From contig CP116226.1 in NCBI GenBank assembly GCA_038182865.1, positions 868,001 through 932,000 on the forward strand: a stretch of 64,000 bases of DNA, given 5' to 3'. This DNA is from Microbacterium enclense. Lineage in GTDB: Bacteria; Actinomycetota; Actinomycetes; Actinomycetales; Microbacteriaceae. Both the position numbers and the translations under genes were made by a program. This document shows, piece after piece, positions 1-9,114 of the stretch (position 1 is its first letter; every line of letters starts with the position of its first letter). The notes under the pieces are model-generated. The model had not been told where the DNA came from. It did not search any database and saw only the letters and a program-made list of their open reading frames with translations.

Positions 1-1633
1 CGCGGGGCGCGACCGGAAGATCGAGCGTCACGGTCGTCCGCCCGCCGGGCTCACTGTCGATGAGGACGCGCCCCTCGTGAGCGTTCACGATGGCACGCAC
101 GCGAGTCAGCCCCAGCCCGAATCCCTGCACCGCACGGGAGCGTGCATGAGCGGTGCGGTAGAAGCGGTCGAAGACCCGCCGCTGCTCCCCATAGGAGAGG
201 CCCGGCCCGTCGTTGGCGACGGCGATCCGGACCCGCTCGTTCTGCTCGCAGAAGGACACCTCGACCCGGGAAGCGGGTTCGCCGAACTTGACGGCATTCG
301 TCAGAACCTCCGCGATCGCATTCTCCAGCTGCTCGCGATCCGCGCGGATCCGCGCTCGACACGCGCTCAGAATCTGCACGGAAGAGGACTCCGCGTCGGC
401 CAACTTCTCGATGCGCCGCGCCGCGGCATCCACGATCTCCCGGAGGTCGACCTCTCCGAAACGGAGATCCCGGTCGCAGCCTGTCGCGGAGACGAGGTCG
501 GTGATGCGATCGAGGAGGTCGTCGGCGCGTCGGGTGACGACGTCGATGTAGCGTCGCACCTTCGGATCATCGTCTCCGATGGCTTCGTCGATGAGCGCCA
601 GGAAGCCGGTCACGCCGGTCAGCGGGGTCCGCAGCTCGTGGGAGACCGTGCGCAGGAACTGCTCGCGCACCTCGATCGCATCGGCGAGCTCGGTGACGTC
701 GTAGGCGACGACCACGGTCCCCTGCACGGATCCGTCCTGCCGACGCAGCTGGTTCGCGGAGGCAAGGACCGCCATCTGCGCCTCGGGCGACCCGAGCCAG
801 GCGAGATGCCCGCGGATCACCTCGCCGCGCAGTGCTTTCGGGATGAACTGCTCGTCGGCCGGAATGCGCGTGACCCTGTCTGCGCCGAGGATGTCCTCCC
901 CCGCGTACGGCGGCTCGTCCAGGCGGAACCCCGCCGCCTCCGCTATCTCGTGAGCGGCCGCGTTGGCGACCTTCAGGCGGCCCTGATCGTCGAAGAACGC
1001 CACGCCCGCGGCCACGGTGTCGAGCACGCCGGAGACGAGAGCCTCGGCGTCGTGCGCGTCGGAGAGCGCCTTCAGCTGCGCTCGAGTCGCCTGCGCCAGC
1101 TGCCGCTCGCGGCGCTGCAGCCGCCGCGCCGCGAGGAAGGCCGTGACCGCGAACGCGACGATGGCCAACGGGAGAGTGACCGTGTTCGCCCACTCCACCT
1201 CCGTCTGCGGCGCGGACCCCTCGGAAAGGAAGCGAAAGGTGACGATGAACGCCGACCCGACGACGGCGAGAGAAATGCCGGCCCAACCGAAGGAATAGGA
1301 CGCCCAGACCAGGGGGAAGACGGCCAGCAGCGTCGCCCCCGGGAGCACTTGCACGACGTCCGCTCGAATCAGCGCGACGGCGACCACATCGAGAACCGCC
1401 ACGACCAGCAGCCACGTGGGAGAGAACTTCTCCCACGGGACGAAGCCCGCCAACACGGTCGCCGCGACGCCCAGGGAGAAGCCGGCGATCGACGTCGTCG
1501 TGGCCAGCAGGGACGAGTCGATGATCCCGACGACGACGGCCACGTAGACGAGGCCGAGAGCGAAGGGAAGCTGCGTCTGCGCGAAGGCCGCACGACGCCC
1601 TCTCGGGCTCCCTCTCAGATCGACGATGGGCAC
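1..1633 (-). CDS. Sensor histidine kinase, C-terminus cut by window edge
   Basis: Membrane sensor kinase that would phosphorylate a response regulator outside the window. From a GTG at 1633 (AGGTGA 9 nt upstream; another in-frame GTG lies at 1642) the visible 544 residues show about five hydrophobic segments (residues 20-155), a short charged linker, a PAS-like region (about 185-290), and the H-box FLRTVSHELRTPL with the phosphoacceptor His near residue 332. A HATPase domain follows with N-box (LTNAVKF), a G1 box written NDGPG (Asn where Asp is usual), an F-box DRFYR and G2 GFGLGL. The stop codon lies left of position 1. The ligand is unknown. The large plus-strand ORF across this region is an antisense shadow. 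Confidence 0.85.
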   Translation of the reverse strand, partial: MPIVDLRGSPRGRRAAFAQTQLPFALGLVYVAVVVGIIDSSLLATTTSIAGFSLGVAATVLAGFVPWEKFSPTWLLVVAVLDVVAVALIRADVVQVLPGATLLAVFPLVWASYSFGWAGISLAVVGSAFIVTFRFLSEGSAPQTEVEWANTVTLPLAIVAFAVTAFLAARRLQRRERQLAQATRAQLKALSDAHDAEALVSGVLDTVAAGVAFFDDQGRLKVANAAAHEIAEAAGFRLDEPPYAGEDILGADRVTRIPADEQFIPKALRGEVIRGHLAWLGSPEAQMAVLASANQLRRQDGSVQGTVVVAYDVTELADAIEVREQFLRTVSHELRTPLTGVTGFLALIDEAIGDDDPKVRRYIDVVTRRADDLLDRITDLVSATGCDRDLRFGEVDLREIVDAAARRIEKLADAESSSVQILSACRARIRADREQLENAIAEVLTNAVKFGEPASRVEVSFCEQNERVRIAVANDGPGLSYGEQRRVFDRFYRTAHARSRAVQGFGLGLTRVRAIVNAHEGRVLIDSEPGGRTTVTLDLPVAPR

Positions 1634-1755
1634 GGGTGCCACTCACCTGCTTTCACGCTCGCGGTGACGGGGCGGGCCGCGAAACGAAAGGTACGTTATC
1701 TGACCTTCCCTGTCGCGTACAGCGGTGGCGGCCGTGGGCGAGCCGGAAAACGACG

Positions 1756-1786
1756 GACGCCGCCACCCCGAGGGAGTGACGGCGTC
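1756..1786 (-). terminator. Hairpin after the MFS exporter gene
   Basis: GACGCCG (1756-1762) pairs with CGGCGTC (1780-1786), starting 16 nt after the stop codon of the minus-strand MFS gene. No U-tract follows, which is usual in high-GC actinobacteria. Inference from position and stem. Confidence 0.45.
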
Positions 1787-1802
1787 TCGACGACCGGCGG
1801 GG

Positions 1803-3362
1803 CTACTCCCCCGCGGCGGCGGGAGCAGCCTGCGTCGGCGCGGTCGGAACGGCGTCGCGCGGAGCTCCGTGCGGACGGATCATCGAGGGGCGGCGCATGA
1901 ACAGCACCGCCACGAGGCCCACGGCGATGACCGCGATCGGCAGGAGCAGCGACTGTCCCATGGCCTCCGAGAATCCGCCGACGACCTGCGGCGGCAGCGT
2001 TCCGGAGCCGAAGCTCGCCCCGGCATCCGCAGCCCCCGGCAGGTTCGCCTCGAGACGTGCCTGCATGAAGGCCGCGATGGATGCCGACCCGATCACCGAC
2101 CCGACGGTGCGGGTGGTGTTGTAGATGCCGGCGCCGGCACCCGCCTGCCGCGGCGGGAGGTTGCGCGTCGCGGTGGTCGCGAGCGGACCCCACATCCCCG
2201 CGTTGCCGACACCCATGAACGCCGCCGGGATGAGGAACGCCCAGATCGGCGCGTCGTTCAGGATGAGCGCGGTGTACAAGCCGAGCGACCCACCGACGAG
2301 GAGCAGACCCGGCACCAGCAGGAACCGCGGGTCGGTGCGGTCGAGGAGCTTGCCGGCGAACGGCGCGAGCACACCGGAGAGGATGGCGAGGGGGATGAGC
2401 AGCAGCGCGGATTCCGTCGGGGTGAGACCCCGCGCGAGCTGCAGGTAGAACATCTGCGGCAGGGCCATGCTCGTCACCGTGAAGCCCACCGCGGCGATCG
2501 CGAGGTTGGCGATCGAGAAGTTGCGATCGCGGAAGAGGTCGAGCGGCACGAGCGGCTCTCCCTTGTTGCGCGCCTGCGTCCAGACGAAGACACCCATGAC
2601 CACCACGCCGGCGACGACCATGGCCCAGATCCACGCGGCCCACGAGAAGTGCTCGCCCTCCTGGAGACCGAAGACGATGAGGAAGAGGCCGACCGCACTG
2701 AGCAGCACGCCGAGGATGTCGAACTTGTGGGCGGTGCGGGGCAGCTGCGGCACGAGGACCAGCGCGGCGATGAAGCCGATGATGCCGACCGGGATGTTGA
2801 TGAAGAAGATCCACTCCCACCCGAGACCGTCGACGAGCAGACCGCCGGCGAGGGGACCGACGAGGGTGGCGACACCCGCGGTGGCGCCCCACAGCCCTAT
2901 GGCCGCACCGCGGTTCTGCGGCGGGAAGGTGCGGGTGATGACCGCCATGGTCTGCGGGGTCATCAGGGCGGCCCCGAGCCCCTGCACGGCACGGGCGACG
3001 ATGAGCACCTCGAGCGTCGGGGCCAGGCCGCACGCGAGGGAGGCGAGCGTGAAGATCGCGAGGCCCGTGAGGTAGACGTTCTTCGGGCCGAAGCGGTCAC
3101 CGAGACGACCGGTGATCAGCAGCGGCACGGCGTACGTCAGCAGGTAGGCACTGGTGACCCACACGACGTTGTCGAGGTTGTTCGTGTTCGGATCGAGGGC
3201 GGCCTTGATGGCGGGGTTGGCCACCGAGACGATCGTGGTGTCGACCAGGATCATGAAGAACCCGATGACCAGCGCCCAGAGGGCGGGCCAGGGGCTGCGT
3301 TCGGGGGTCTTGTGAGACCCGGTGCGAGTGGATGCCGTGGTGGCGGCGCGAGCGTCGGTCAT
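1803..3362 (-). CDS. DHA2-family MFS drug:H+ antiporter
   Basis: Inner-membrane multidrug exporter of the 14-TM DHA2 (EmrB/QacA-like) type, 519 residues. The N-terminus has the membrane-embedded acidic motif MILVDTTIVSVANPAI typical of DHA2 proteins, then motif A-like GRLGDRFGPKN and the TM5 antiporter motif GPLAGGLLVDGLGWEWIF. Start ATG 3362 is preceded by AAAGGAGA; the reading frame continues further upstream but only as overlap with padR. It overlaps the padR stop by 4 bp (ATGA), so the two form one translationally coupled operon in which the PadR protein very probably represses its own exporter. Substrate not predictable. Confidence 0.9.
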   Translation of the reverse strand: MTDARAATTASTRTGSHKTPERSPWPALWALVIGFFMILVDTTIVSVANPAIKAALDPNTNNLDNVVWVTSAYLLTYAVPLLITGRLGDRFGPKNVYLTGLAIFTLASLACGLAPTLEVLIVARAVQGLGAALMTPQTMAVITRTFPPQNRGAAIGLWGATAGVATLVGPLAGGLLVDGLGWEWIFFINIPVGIIGFIAALVLVPQLPRTAHKFDILGVLLSAVGLFLIVFGLQEGEHFSWAAWIWAMVVAGVVVMGVFVWTQARNKGEPLVPLDLFRDRNFSIANLAIAAVGFTVTSMALPQMFYLQLARGLTPTESALLLIPLAILSGVLAPFAGKLLDRTDPRFLLVPGLLLVGGSLGLYTALILNDAPIWAFLIPAAFMGVGNAGMWGPLATTATRNLPPRQAGAGAGIYNTTRTVGSVIGSASIAAFMQARLEANLPGAADAGASFGSGTLPPQVVGGFSEAMGQSLLLPIAVIAVGLVAVLFMRRPSMIRPHGAPRDAVPTAPTQAAPAAAGE

Positions 3363-3982
3363 GCGACTGTCTCCTTTGAGACGCGGTGCTTGTTCTTGAT
3401 GTGTTCGGGGATCTCGTCGACGCCCCAGGCGAGGGAGCGGTCGGCGAGGCGCGCGCGCAGGGAGTCCTGCCACGCGAGTTCGGCGTCGAGAAGAGCTGTC
3501 TGCCGCTGCAGTTCGACGAGGAACTGTTCGGGGGTGCGGCGACCCGCCGCCCGCTCGAGACCCGCGCGATGTTCGTCGGCGGATGCGACGAGAAGCGCAC
3601 GGCGCTGGTCGAGCAGGGCGACGACCTCGTCGCGCTCGAGGTTGTGGGCCTCGGACAGCGCGACGCGGAAGTCGCTCGCCCGATCGACCTGGGGAAGCTC
3701 GGCGCGCACCCAGTCCTCGACCGCCTGGCGGCCGGCATCCAGGAGCGTGTAGGTCGTCCGCTCGGGACGGTTGCCATCGCGGTCCACACCGACCTCGGCC
3801 AGGAGGCCGTCGCGCTCGAGGCGCGCGACCGTGTGGTAGATCGTGCCCTTCTGCAGCGACACGAGCCGATCGTCACGGCGCTCCTTGAGCAGCCGGATGA
3901 GCTCGTACGGGTGCATGTCGGACTCGCGCAGGGTGGCGAGGATCATGACGGCGAGCGGCGTGAGACGCGCGGGCTCCGGCAT
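3359..3982 (-). CDS. PadR-family transcriptional repressor
   Basis: 207-residue regulator with the PadR winged-helix domain at residues 5-85 (MHPYELIRLLKER, then QKGTIYHTVARLERDGLL, then the wing with ERTTYTLLDAGRQ) followed by a C-terminal coiled-coil dimerisation region (PadR_C, about 90-180). Good RBS AAGGAGG 5 nt before the ATG. It is the first gene of an operon with the MFS exporter and a perfect palindrome overlaps its promoter, so autoregulation and de-repression by an exporter substrate is the expected logic. The inducer is unknown. Confidence 0.92.
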   Translation of the reverse strand: MPEPARLTPLAVMILATLRESDMHPYELIRLLKERRDDRLVSLQKGTIYHTVARLERDGLLAEVGVDRDGNRPERTTYTLLDAGRQAVEDWVRAELPQVDRASDFRVALSEAHNLERDEVVALLDQRRALLVASADEHRAGLERAAGRRTPEQFLVELQRQTALLDAELAWQDSLRARLADRSLAWGVDEIPEHIKNKHRVSKETVA

Positions 3983-4008
3983 CCGCCCTCCTTATGGTCC
4001 GTATCGAC

Positions 4009-4026
4009 TAGTCCACGTGGACTATA
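4009..4026 (-). promoter_or_regulatory. padR-MFS promoter with palindromic operator
   Basis: TAGTCCACGTGGACTA (4009-4024) is a perfect 16-bp palindrome. Its right end overlaps a minus-strand -10 hexamer TATAGT (4021-4026), 27 nt before the padR RBS. A repressor bound here would block RNA polymerase, so it is the probable PadR operator. Confidence 0.6.
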
Positions 4027-4104
4027 CGCGTATCGGTGCGGATTCGCGAGCCCTCCGCGCGTCGCGACGTGATGCTCTCGCGTCGCGGGCACGCACACCC
4101 GTAC

Positions 4105-4180
4105 GATCGGGGTCGCCCTCGCGCCCTCGCGCCCTCGCCCCCGCGCGCGCTCGCCCCCGCGCGCCCTCGCGCTCTCGCGT
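4105..4180. repeat. Low-complexity CGCGCCCTCG-type tract
   Basis: Degenerate tandem units of CGCGCCCTCG / CGCCCCCGCG fill the gap upstream of the padR promoter. No credible ORF; short ORFs reported on both strands across it are composition artefacts. Confidence 0.6.
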
Positions 4181-4181
4181 C

Positions 4182-4236
4182 GAGTGTCCAAAACACCCGG
4201 ACGGTTTTTCGCCGCGTCCGGGTGTTCTGGACACTC
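4182..4236. repeat. Extragenic palindrome, family A copy 1
   Basis: GAGTGTCCAAAACACCCGG on the left and the matching CCGGGTGTTCTGGACACTC on the right, extended by GAC/GTC, giving a 21-bp stem with one mismatch around a 13-nt loop. It lies 18 bp beyond the BCCT stop codon, so on the minus strand it can act as that gene's terminator. Other copies: 59986-60041 and 61708-61762; relative at 61601-61662. Confidence 0.85.
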
Positions 4237-4254
4237 AGTCGGTAATCGGGGTGC

Positions 4255-5994
4255 CTACGACTCGGGCGACGATGGCGCCTCGGAGCCGAGCGACGCCGAA
4301 GCGGGCGGGGTCGGCGCGGGCCGGCGCGGACGCCACCGCACGGGGATGCCGAAGATCCCGCGCTGATTGGGCTCCTCGACCTCGAGGCCGTAGTGCTCGC
4401 CGATCGAGTCGCGCAGCTGCGCCCGCTCGGCCTTGTCGTACGCGCGCAACTCCCGCCGGAACGCCACGACCGTGGCCCAGCAGATCGCGAGCAGCACGAG
4501 ACTGAACGGCAGGGCGATGCTGATCGCCGCGGTCTGCAGGGCGGTCAAGCCGCCCGCCAGCAGCAGGGCGAACGCGATGAGCGAGGTCGCGAGGGTGAAG
4601 AAGATACGCACCCAGCGCTTCGGCTCCTCTTCGCCGCCGGTGGCGATCATGCCCATCACGAGCGCGCCCGAATCGGCCGATGTCACGAAGAAGATCCCGA
4701 TGAGGATGAGGAATCCGACGGAGAGGAAGACCGTGCCGGGAACGCTCTCGAGCATCTGGAAGAGCGCGGTCGACACGTTCACCGACCCGTCGGGGCCCAC
4801 CAGCGCGACCGTCCCGGTCAGCTCGCCGTAGATCGCGGTCCCACCGAGCACGGTGAACCACAGGATGCCGACGAGCGTGGGCACCAAGATGACGCCGGTG
4901 ACGAACTCGCGGACCGTCCGACCGCGCGAGATGCGGGCGATGAAGATTCCGACGAAGGGGGCCCAGGAGATCCACCAGCCCCAGTAGAACGCCGTCCACG
5001 TGCCCTGCCAGGCCACGCCCTCCTCACCCGAGTAGGCGCTCGTGGTGAAGGAGAGGCCGACGAAGTTCTGGATGTAGTTGCCGATCGACTGCACGACGTC
5101 GCGCAGGAGGAACTCGGTGGGTCCGGCGAACAGCAGGTACAGCATGAGAAGGCCGGCGAGCACGAGGTTGATGTTCGACAGCCACTTCATGCCCTTGCCG
5201 ACGCCCGACAGCACCGAGAACAGCACGAAGCCGGTGATGATCCCGACGATGATCGCCTGGCTGATCACCGACGGCGACACGATGCCGAGGTACTCCAGCC
5301 CCGCGCTGATCTGGATGACGCCGAGACCCAGCGACGTCGCGACGCCGAAGAGGGTGCCGACGAGGGCGGCGACATCCACCGCGTTGCCCCAGGCGCCCTG
5401 CACGAGACGGGCGCCGAGGATCGGTTCGAGGGCCCACCGGATGGTGCGCGGGCGACGGCGACGGTGGAACGCGTACGCCAGGGCCAGCCCGATCACGACG
5501 TAGATCGACCACGCGTGAACACCCCAGTGCAGGAAGGTCTGCGACATGGCCTGCTGCGCGAGCTGGTTCGGTGTTCCCGAGACCCCCGGACGCGGTTCGG
5601 CGAAGTGACTGAGCGGCTCGCTCACGCCGTAGAACACCAGGCCGATGCCCATGCCCGCCGCGAACAGCAGGGAGAACCACGACATGGTGGAGAACTCGGG
5701 CTCGTCGTCGTCCTGTCCGAGCGTGATGTTGCCGAACCGGCTGAAGCCCATCGTGAGGGCGAACACGACGAAGAACGCCGCGATCAGCACGTAGTACCAG
5801 TTGAACGCCGACACGATGGTGGTCTGGACCGCGCCGAACGTGGCCTCGGCTGCGGTCGGGAAGAGCATGGCGAAAGCAATGAACGCCAGGGCGATCGCAG
5901 CGGCGGGCCAGAACACCCATCCGCGGATCGTCTTGTGGCGACTGCCCAGATGCGGGTCGATGCTCACCGTGGTGTCGGGGGCTGCCTCGGTCAT
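4255..5994 (-). CDS. BCCT-family betaine/choline/carnitine transporter
   Basis: 579-residue secondary transporter for compatible solutes (glycine betaine type), importing with Na+ or H+. About 12 TM segments; family hallmarks are GMGIGLVFYGVSEPLSHF in the middle and the aromatic box FYWGWWISWAPFVGIFIAR followed by ISRGRTVREF. The N-terminal 20 residues and C-terminal about 60 residues are cytoplasmic; the C-tail is short of the long osmosensing helix seen in BetP. The start is ATG 5994, with no Shine-Dalgarno but AGGGTA (minus TACCCT) 7 nt upstream, suggesting a leaderless mRNA. An ORF of 1795 codons in this frame continues antisense through purC and the permease gene and is not real. Confidence 0.92.
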   Translation of the reverse strand: MTEAAPDTTVSIDPHLGSRHKTIRGWVFWPAAAIALAFIAFAMLFPTAAEATFGAVQTTIVSAFNWYYVLIAAFFVVFALTMGFSRFGNITLGQDDDEPEFSTMSWFSLLFAAGMGIGLVFYGVSEPLSHFAEPRPGVSGTPNQLAQQAMSQTFLHWGVHAWSIYVVIGLALAYAFHRRRRPRTIRWALEPILGARLVQGAWGNAVDVAALVGTLFGVATSLGLGVIQISAGLEYLGIVSPSVISQAIIVGIITGFVLFSVLSGVGKGMKWLSNINLVLAGLLMLYLLFAGPTEFLLRDVVQSIGNYIQNFVGLSFTTSAYSGEEGVAWQGTWTAFYWGWWISWAPFVGIFIARISRGRTVREFVTGVILVPTLVGILWFTVLGGTAIYGELTGTVALVGPDGSVNVSTALFQMLESVPGTVFLSVGFLILIGIFFVTSADSGALVMGMIATGGEEEPKRWVRIFFTLATSLIAFALLLAGGLTALQTAAISIALPFSLVLLAICWATVVAFRRELRAYDKAERAQLRDSIGEHYGLEVEEPNQRGIFGIPVRWRPRRPAPTPPASASLGSEAPSSPES

Positions 5995-6001
5995 TCCATC
6001 G

Positions 6002-6105
6002 AGGGTACTCAGGGCCGCGCCGCGGACCGAGGGGCGGGCGCCGTCACGCCGCGTGTGACACAATCCGCGCCGGTGGGGCGGGCTCGCACCCGCAATAATG
6101 AGCGG
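6002..6105. promoter_or_regulatory. Divergent BCCT / purC promoters
   Basis: Minus-strand -10 TACCCT (6002-6007) sits 7 nt before the BCCT ATG; plus-strand -10 AATAAT (6094-6099) sits 6 nt before the purC GTG. Neither start has an RBS, so both transcripts look leaderless. Between them GTCAC-GCCGCGT-GTGAC (6043-6059) forms a 5-bp inverted repeat, a possible regulator site. Confidence 0.55.
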
Positions 6106-7038
6106 GTGACTCCCGCTCCCCCCGCCGATCTCGCCGGTTGGCGCCACGTCTATTCCGGCAAGGTGCGCGACCTCTACGTCCCCGCCGACACCGCTGAACA
6201 CGCGACGCCCGCGCACCTGCTCGTGGTCGCGAGCGACCGCGTCAGCGCGTTCGACCACGTGCTCTCGCCCGGCATCCCCGACAAGGGCGTGCTCCTGACG
6301 ACGCTGAGCCTGTGGTGGTTCGACCAGCTCGCCGGCGCCGACGGGGGGCGTGGCATCCCGAATCATCTGGCCGCCGACCACGCGCTGGTGGCAGGCGGCG
6401 CGGTGGAGCTGATCCCGGATGCCGTCCGCGGCCGCGCCATGCTGGTCCGCTCGCTCGACATGCAGCCGATCGAGTGCGTCGTCCGCGGCTACCTCACCGG
6501 GTCGGGCTGGGCGGAGTACCGCACCGAGGGCACGGTCTGCGGCATCCGTCTCCCCGAGGGCCTGAACGACGGCGACCGCCTGCCGGAACCGCTGTACACG
6601 CCCGCGTTCAAAGCGCCGATGGGCGAGCACGACGAGAACATCACGTTCGAGCGTTCCGTCGAGATCGTCGGCGCCGAGACGGCGACGGCGCTGCGCGACG
6701 CGTCGCTGGAGATCTACCGCCGCGCGGCGACGACCGCCGAGGCGCACGGGCTGATCCTCGCCGACACGAAGTTCGAGTTCGGCTTCGATGCGAACGGGGT
6801 GCTGACCCTCGCCGACGAGGTCCTGACCTCGGACTCTTCGCGATACTGGGATGCCGAAGCCTGGCGCACCGGCGCCACCCCGGCGGAGCGCATGGCGAGC
6901 TTCGACAAGCAGATCGTGCGCGACTGGCTCGCGGCGAACTGGGACAAGCAGGGCGAGCCGCCCGCGCTTCCCGCCGAGATCGTCGAGCGCACCCGCGAGC
7001 GTTACGCGGAGCTGCTGCAGTTGCTCACGGCATCCTGA
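6106..7038 (+). CDS. purC: Phosphoribosylaminoimidazole-succinocarboxamide synthase (SAICAR synthetase)
   Basis: Cytosolic enzyme of de novo purine synthesis: ATP-dependent ligation of aspartate to CAIR giving SAICAR. 310 residues, the length of the actinobacterial/yeast-type enzyme. Signatures: GKVRDLY (18-24) in the ATP-binding lobe, SDRVSAFD, ECVVRGYLTGSGW (substrate site), and FKAPMGEHDENITFE; near the end KQIVRDWL. Start GTG 6106 is the only sensible start; a closer ATG at 6098 is out of frame and hits a stop at once. Probably leaderless. Standalone here; purS-purQ lie 21 kb away. Confidence 0.96.
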   Translation: MTPAPPADLAGWRHVYSGKVRDLYVPADTAEHATPAHLLVVASDRVSAFDHVLSPGIPDKGVLLTTLSLWWFDQLAGADGGRGIPNHLAADHALVAGGAVELIPDAVRGRAMLVRSLDMQPIECVVRGYLTGSGWAEYRTEGTVCGIRLPEGLNDGDRLPEPLYTPAFKAPMGEHDENITFERSVEIVGAETATALRDASLEIYRRAATTAEAHGLILADTKFEFGFDANGVLTLADEVLTSDSSRYWDAEAWRTGATPAERMASFDKQIVRDWLAANWDKQGEPPALPAEIVERTRERYAELLQLLTAS

Positions 7039-7048
7039 TCCGCCCGCG

Positions 7049-7178
7049 GAGGCTTCGACAGGCTCAGCCACCGCGTCCCGCCGCCCCGGCGAGCCCCGAG
7101 CCGTGAGCACCGGCTCCTGAGCCCGAGCGCCGGCCCCTGAGCCCGAGCTCGGGTCCCCGAGCCCGCCGAAGGGCCCCC
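7049..7178. repeat. Extragenic repeat family C copy 1 (degenerate)
   Basis: Starts with GGCTTCGACAGGCTCAGCCACC and ends with a decayed partner GGGTCCCCGAGCCCGCCGAAGGG, with two further CTGAGCCCGAG-like units between. Same structure as 56023-56086 and 59473-59550, which are better conserved. Confidence 0.7.
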
Positions 7179-7200
7179 GACCACACCCCCAAGGAGACAC

Positions 7201-8538
7201 ATGTTCCGCTGGAAGCTGCACGGAAACGGCCGCACCGTGGCCCCGGGCGCGGTCGTCGCCCCCGGCGAGCGCCTCAACTGGGGCGCCACGATCGCGATCG
7301 GCCTCCAGCACGTCATCGCGATGTTCGGTGCGACCTTCCTCGTGCCCGTGCTCACCGACTTCCCGGTATCGACGACGCTGCTGTTCTCGGGCGTGGGGAC
7401 GCTGCTGTTCCTTCTCGTGACGAAGAACCGGCTGCCCAGCTACCTCGGCTCGTCGTTCGCGTTCATCGCGCCGATCACGGCCGCCACGACGACCGCCGGG
7501 ACGGGCTCGGCGCTCGCGGGCATCGTCGCCGTCGGCGTCCTGCTCGCCGCGGTGGGCTTCGTGGTGCAGTTCGTCGGACTCGGGTGGGTCGACAAGGTCA
7601 TGCCGCCGGTGGTGGCGGGCGCGATCGTCGCGCTCATCGGCTTCAACCTCGCACCGGTCGCCTGGGGCAGCTTCCAGAAGCAGCCCCTCCCCGGCACCAT
7701 CACGCTCGTCGCCGTCATCCTGTTCAGCGTGCTGTTCCGGGGATTCCTCGGGCGCGTCTCGATCTTCCTCGGCGTGATCGTCGGCTACGTCGCCACCGTG
7801 CTGATCCAGGTCACGACCGGCGAGAAGCTCATCGACTTCGACGCCGTCGGTGCCGCCCCGTGGGTGGGCCTGCCCGAGTTCCACTTCCCCGACTTCGCCT
7901 CGCCGGGCACGTGGTCGGTCATTGCGATGTTCCTGCCCGTCGTGCTGGTGCTCGTGGCCGAGAACGTCGGGCACGTCCGCGGAGTCGCGGCGATGACGGA
8001 TGCCACGGCCAACCGCTCCACCGGTCGCGCCCTCATCGCCGACGGCGTCGCCACAACCCTCGCGGGATCGTTCGGCGGCTCGGGCACCACGACCTACGGC
8101 GAGAACATCGGCGTCATGGCCGCGACCCGCGTGTACTCCACGGCGGTGTACTGGGTCGCCGGCCTCGCCGCGATCCTGCTGAGCCTCTCCCCGAAGGTCG
8201 GTGCGGTGTTCAACACCATCCCGCCCGGAGTCCTCGGCGGCGTCACGACCGCGCTGTACGGATTGATCGGCATCATCGGCATCAAGATCTGGGTCGACAA
8301 CCGCGTCGATTTCTCGCGCCCCGTCAATCAGTACACGGGTGCCGTGGCCCTGGTGCTCGCGATCGCGGGCTTCACGATGGACATCGGACAGTTCCAGCTC
8401 GGCGCCATCGTGCTCGGATCCGTCGCCGCCCTGGTGATCTACCACCTCGGAAACGCCATCGCCCGCGCGCGCAAGACCGGTGCCGACGACGGCGGCCCGA
8501 TCCCCGCGGTGGGCCCGCTGGGCGGCGACCCGGCCTGA
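7201..8538 (+). CDS. uraA: Uracil permease-type NCS2 nucleobase transporter
   Basis: 445-residue membrane protein of the nucleobase:cation symporter 2 family, about 14 TM segments in the 7+7 fold. LNWGATIAIGLQHVIAMFGA at the N-terminus and TTTYGENIGVMAATRVYS in the second half are characteristic of the uracil branch (UraA/PyrP) rather than the xanthine/urate branch; the Glu in YGENIG is the base-binding residue in UraA. Start ATG is preceded by AAGGAGA 6 nt upstream. It may recycle pyrimidines; the neighbouring purC is transcribed in the same direction but is separated by a family C repeat. Symbol assigned by family motif only. Confidence 0.85.
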   Translation: MFRWKLHGNGRTVAPGAVVAPGERLNWGATIAIGLQHVIAMFGATFLVPVLTDFPVSTTLLFSGVGTLLFLLVTKNRLPSYLGSSFAFIAPITAATTTAGTGSALAGIVAVGVLLAAVGFVVQFVGLGWVDKVMPPVVAGAIVALIGFNLAPVAWGSFQKQPLPGTITLVAVILFSVLFRGFLGRVSIFLGVIVGYVATVLIQVTTGEKLIDFDAVGAAPWVGLPEFHFPDFASPGTWSVIAMFLPVVLVLVAENVGHVRGVAAMTDATANRSTGRALIADGVATTLAGSFGGSGTTTYGENIGVMAATRVYSTAVYWVAGLAAILLSLSPKVGAVFNTIPPGVLGGVTTALYGLIGIIGIKIWVDNRVDFSRPVNQYTGAVALVLAIAGFTMDIGQFQLGAIVLGSVAALVIYHLGNAIARARKTGADDGGPIPAVGPLGGDPA

Positions 8539-8568
8539 GCGCCGGAGGACCGGCATCCCGAGACTGCA

Positions 8569-8598
8569 CCGCCCCGACCGGCCGCCCGGCCGGGGCGG
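8569..8598 (+). terminator. GC hairpin after the uracil permease gene
   Basis: CCGCCCCG (8569-8576) pairs with CGGGGCGG (8591-8598), with a further CCGG/CCGG inner stem. It starts 30 nt past the stop codon. A TAGCGT -10-like hexamer at 8700-8705 further downstream could start transcription of the next small gene. Confidence 0.5.
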
Positions 8599-8769
8599 CA
8601 CGACCGCACGCGCGTGTCGAGACCGCACGCGGTGGGGGTGACACGCCTGCGGCCGCGTCGACCGTCGCGGTGTCGGCAGGGCCCCCTCGCGGCCGACGGT
8701 AGCGTGGGATCGCGCACGGGTCCGACGACCGGGGCGCCATCCCCGCCCTCGGCCGACCCCGGAGACACC

Positions 8770-8967
8770 ATGACCGCCGCCACCGCCCGCTCGTCCGCCC
8801 GTTCCGGGATCCTCATGGTCGCCGTGGGAACCGTCGCCCTGGCAGCCATGCTGTGGTGGGATGCCAACGGCGCCCCCACCGTGGCTCACTTCATCACCGC
8901 GGCCTGTGGATACTTCATCGGCCAGGGCATCGTCACGTTCTTCGCCGCGCGGCGTCGCCCCCGCTGA
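8770..8967 (+). CDS. Small two-helix membrane protein, unknown
   Basis: 65 residues from ATG 8770, chosen because GGAGA lies 5 nt upstream; a longer in-frame start at 8614 runs through low-complexity Arg/Pro sequence and is unlikely. Two hydrophobic helices: SGILMVAVGTVALAAMLWW (about residues 12-31) and a second, AHFITAACGYFIGQGIVTFF (about 38-58), with a basic C-tail ARRRPR, so both termini would be cytoplasmic. It resembles small membrane proteins common in Microbacteriaceae; I do not recognise a function. No operon partner. Confidence 0.65.
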   Translation: MTAATARSSARSGILMVAVGTVALAAMLWWDANGAPTVAHFITAACGYFIGQGIVTFFAARRRPR

Positions 8968-9114
8968 GTCCGCGCGGCGTCGCGGTCGGCGGGCTCTCTG
9001 ACCCCGAACGACCGTCCTGCGGAGTCCGGGCCGTGATCGTCGTACCGGGCTCCTGAACCCGGGCCGTCCCGCGGAGGTCGGACGGGCTGGCCGACCCTCT
9101 GACGCCCGAGCCGC

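Noticed and set aside
77..1900. 607-codon plus-strand ORF
   Set aside because: Antisense to the histidine kinase, whose minus-strand frame shows all kinase motifs. High GC keeps opposite frames open.
1725..3752. 675-codon plus-strand ORF
   Set aside because: Shadow of the MFS and padR genes.
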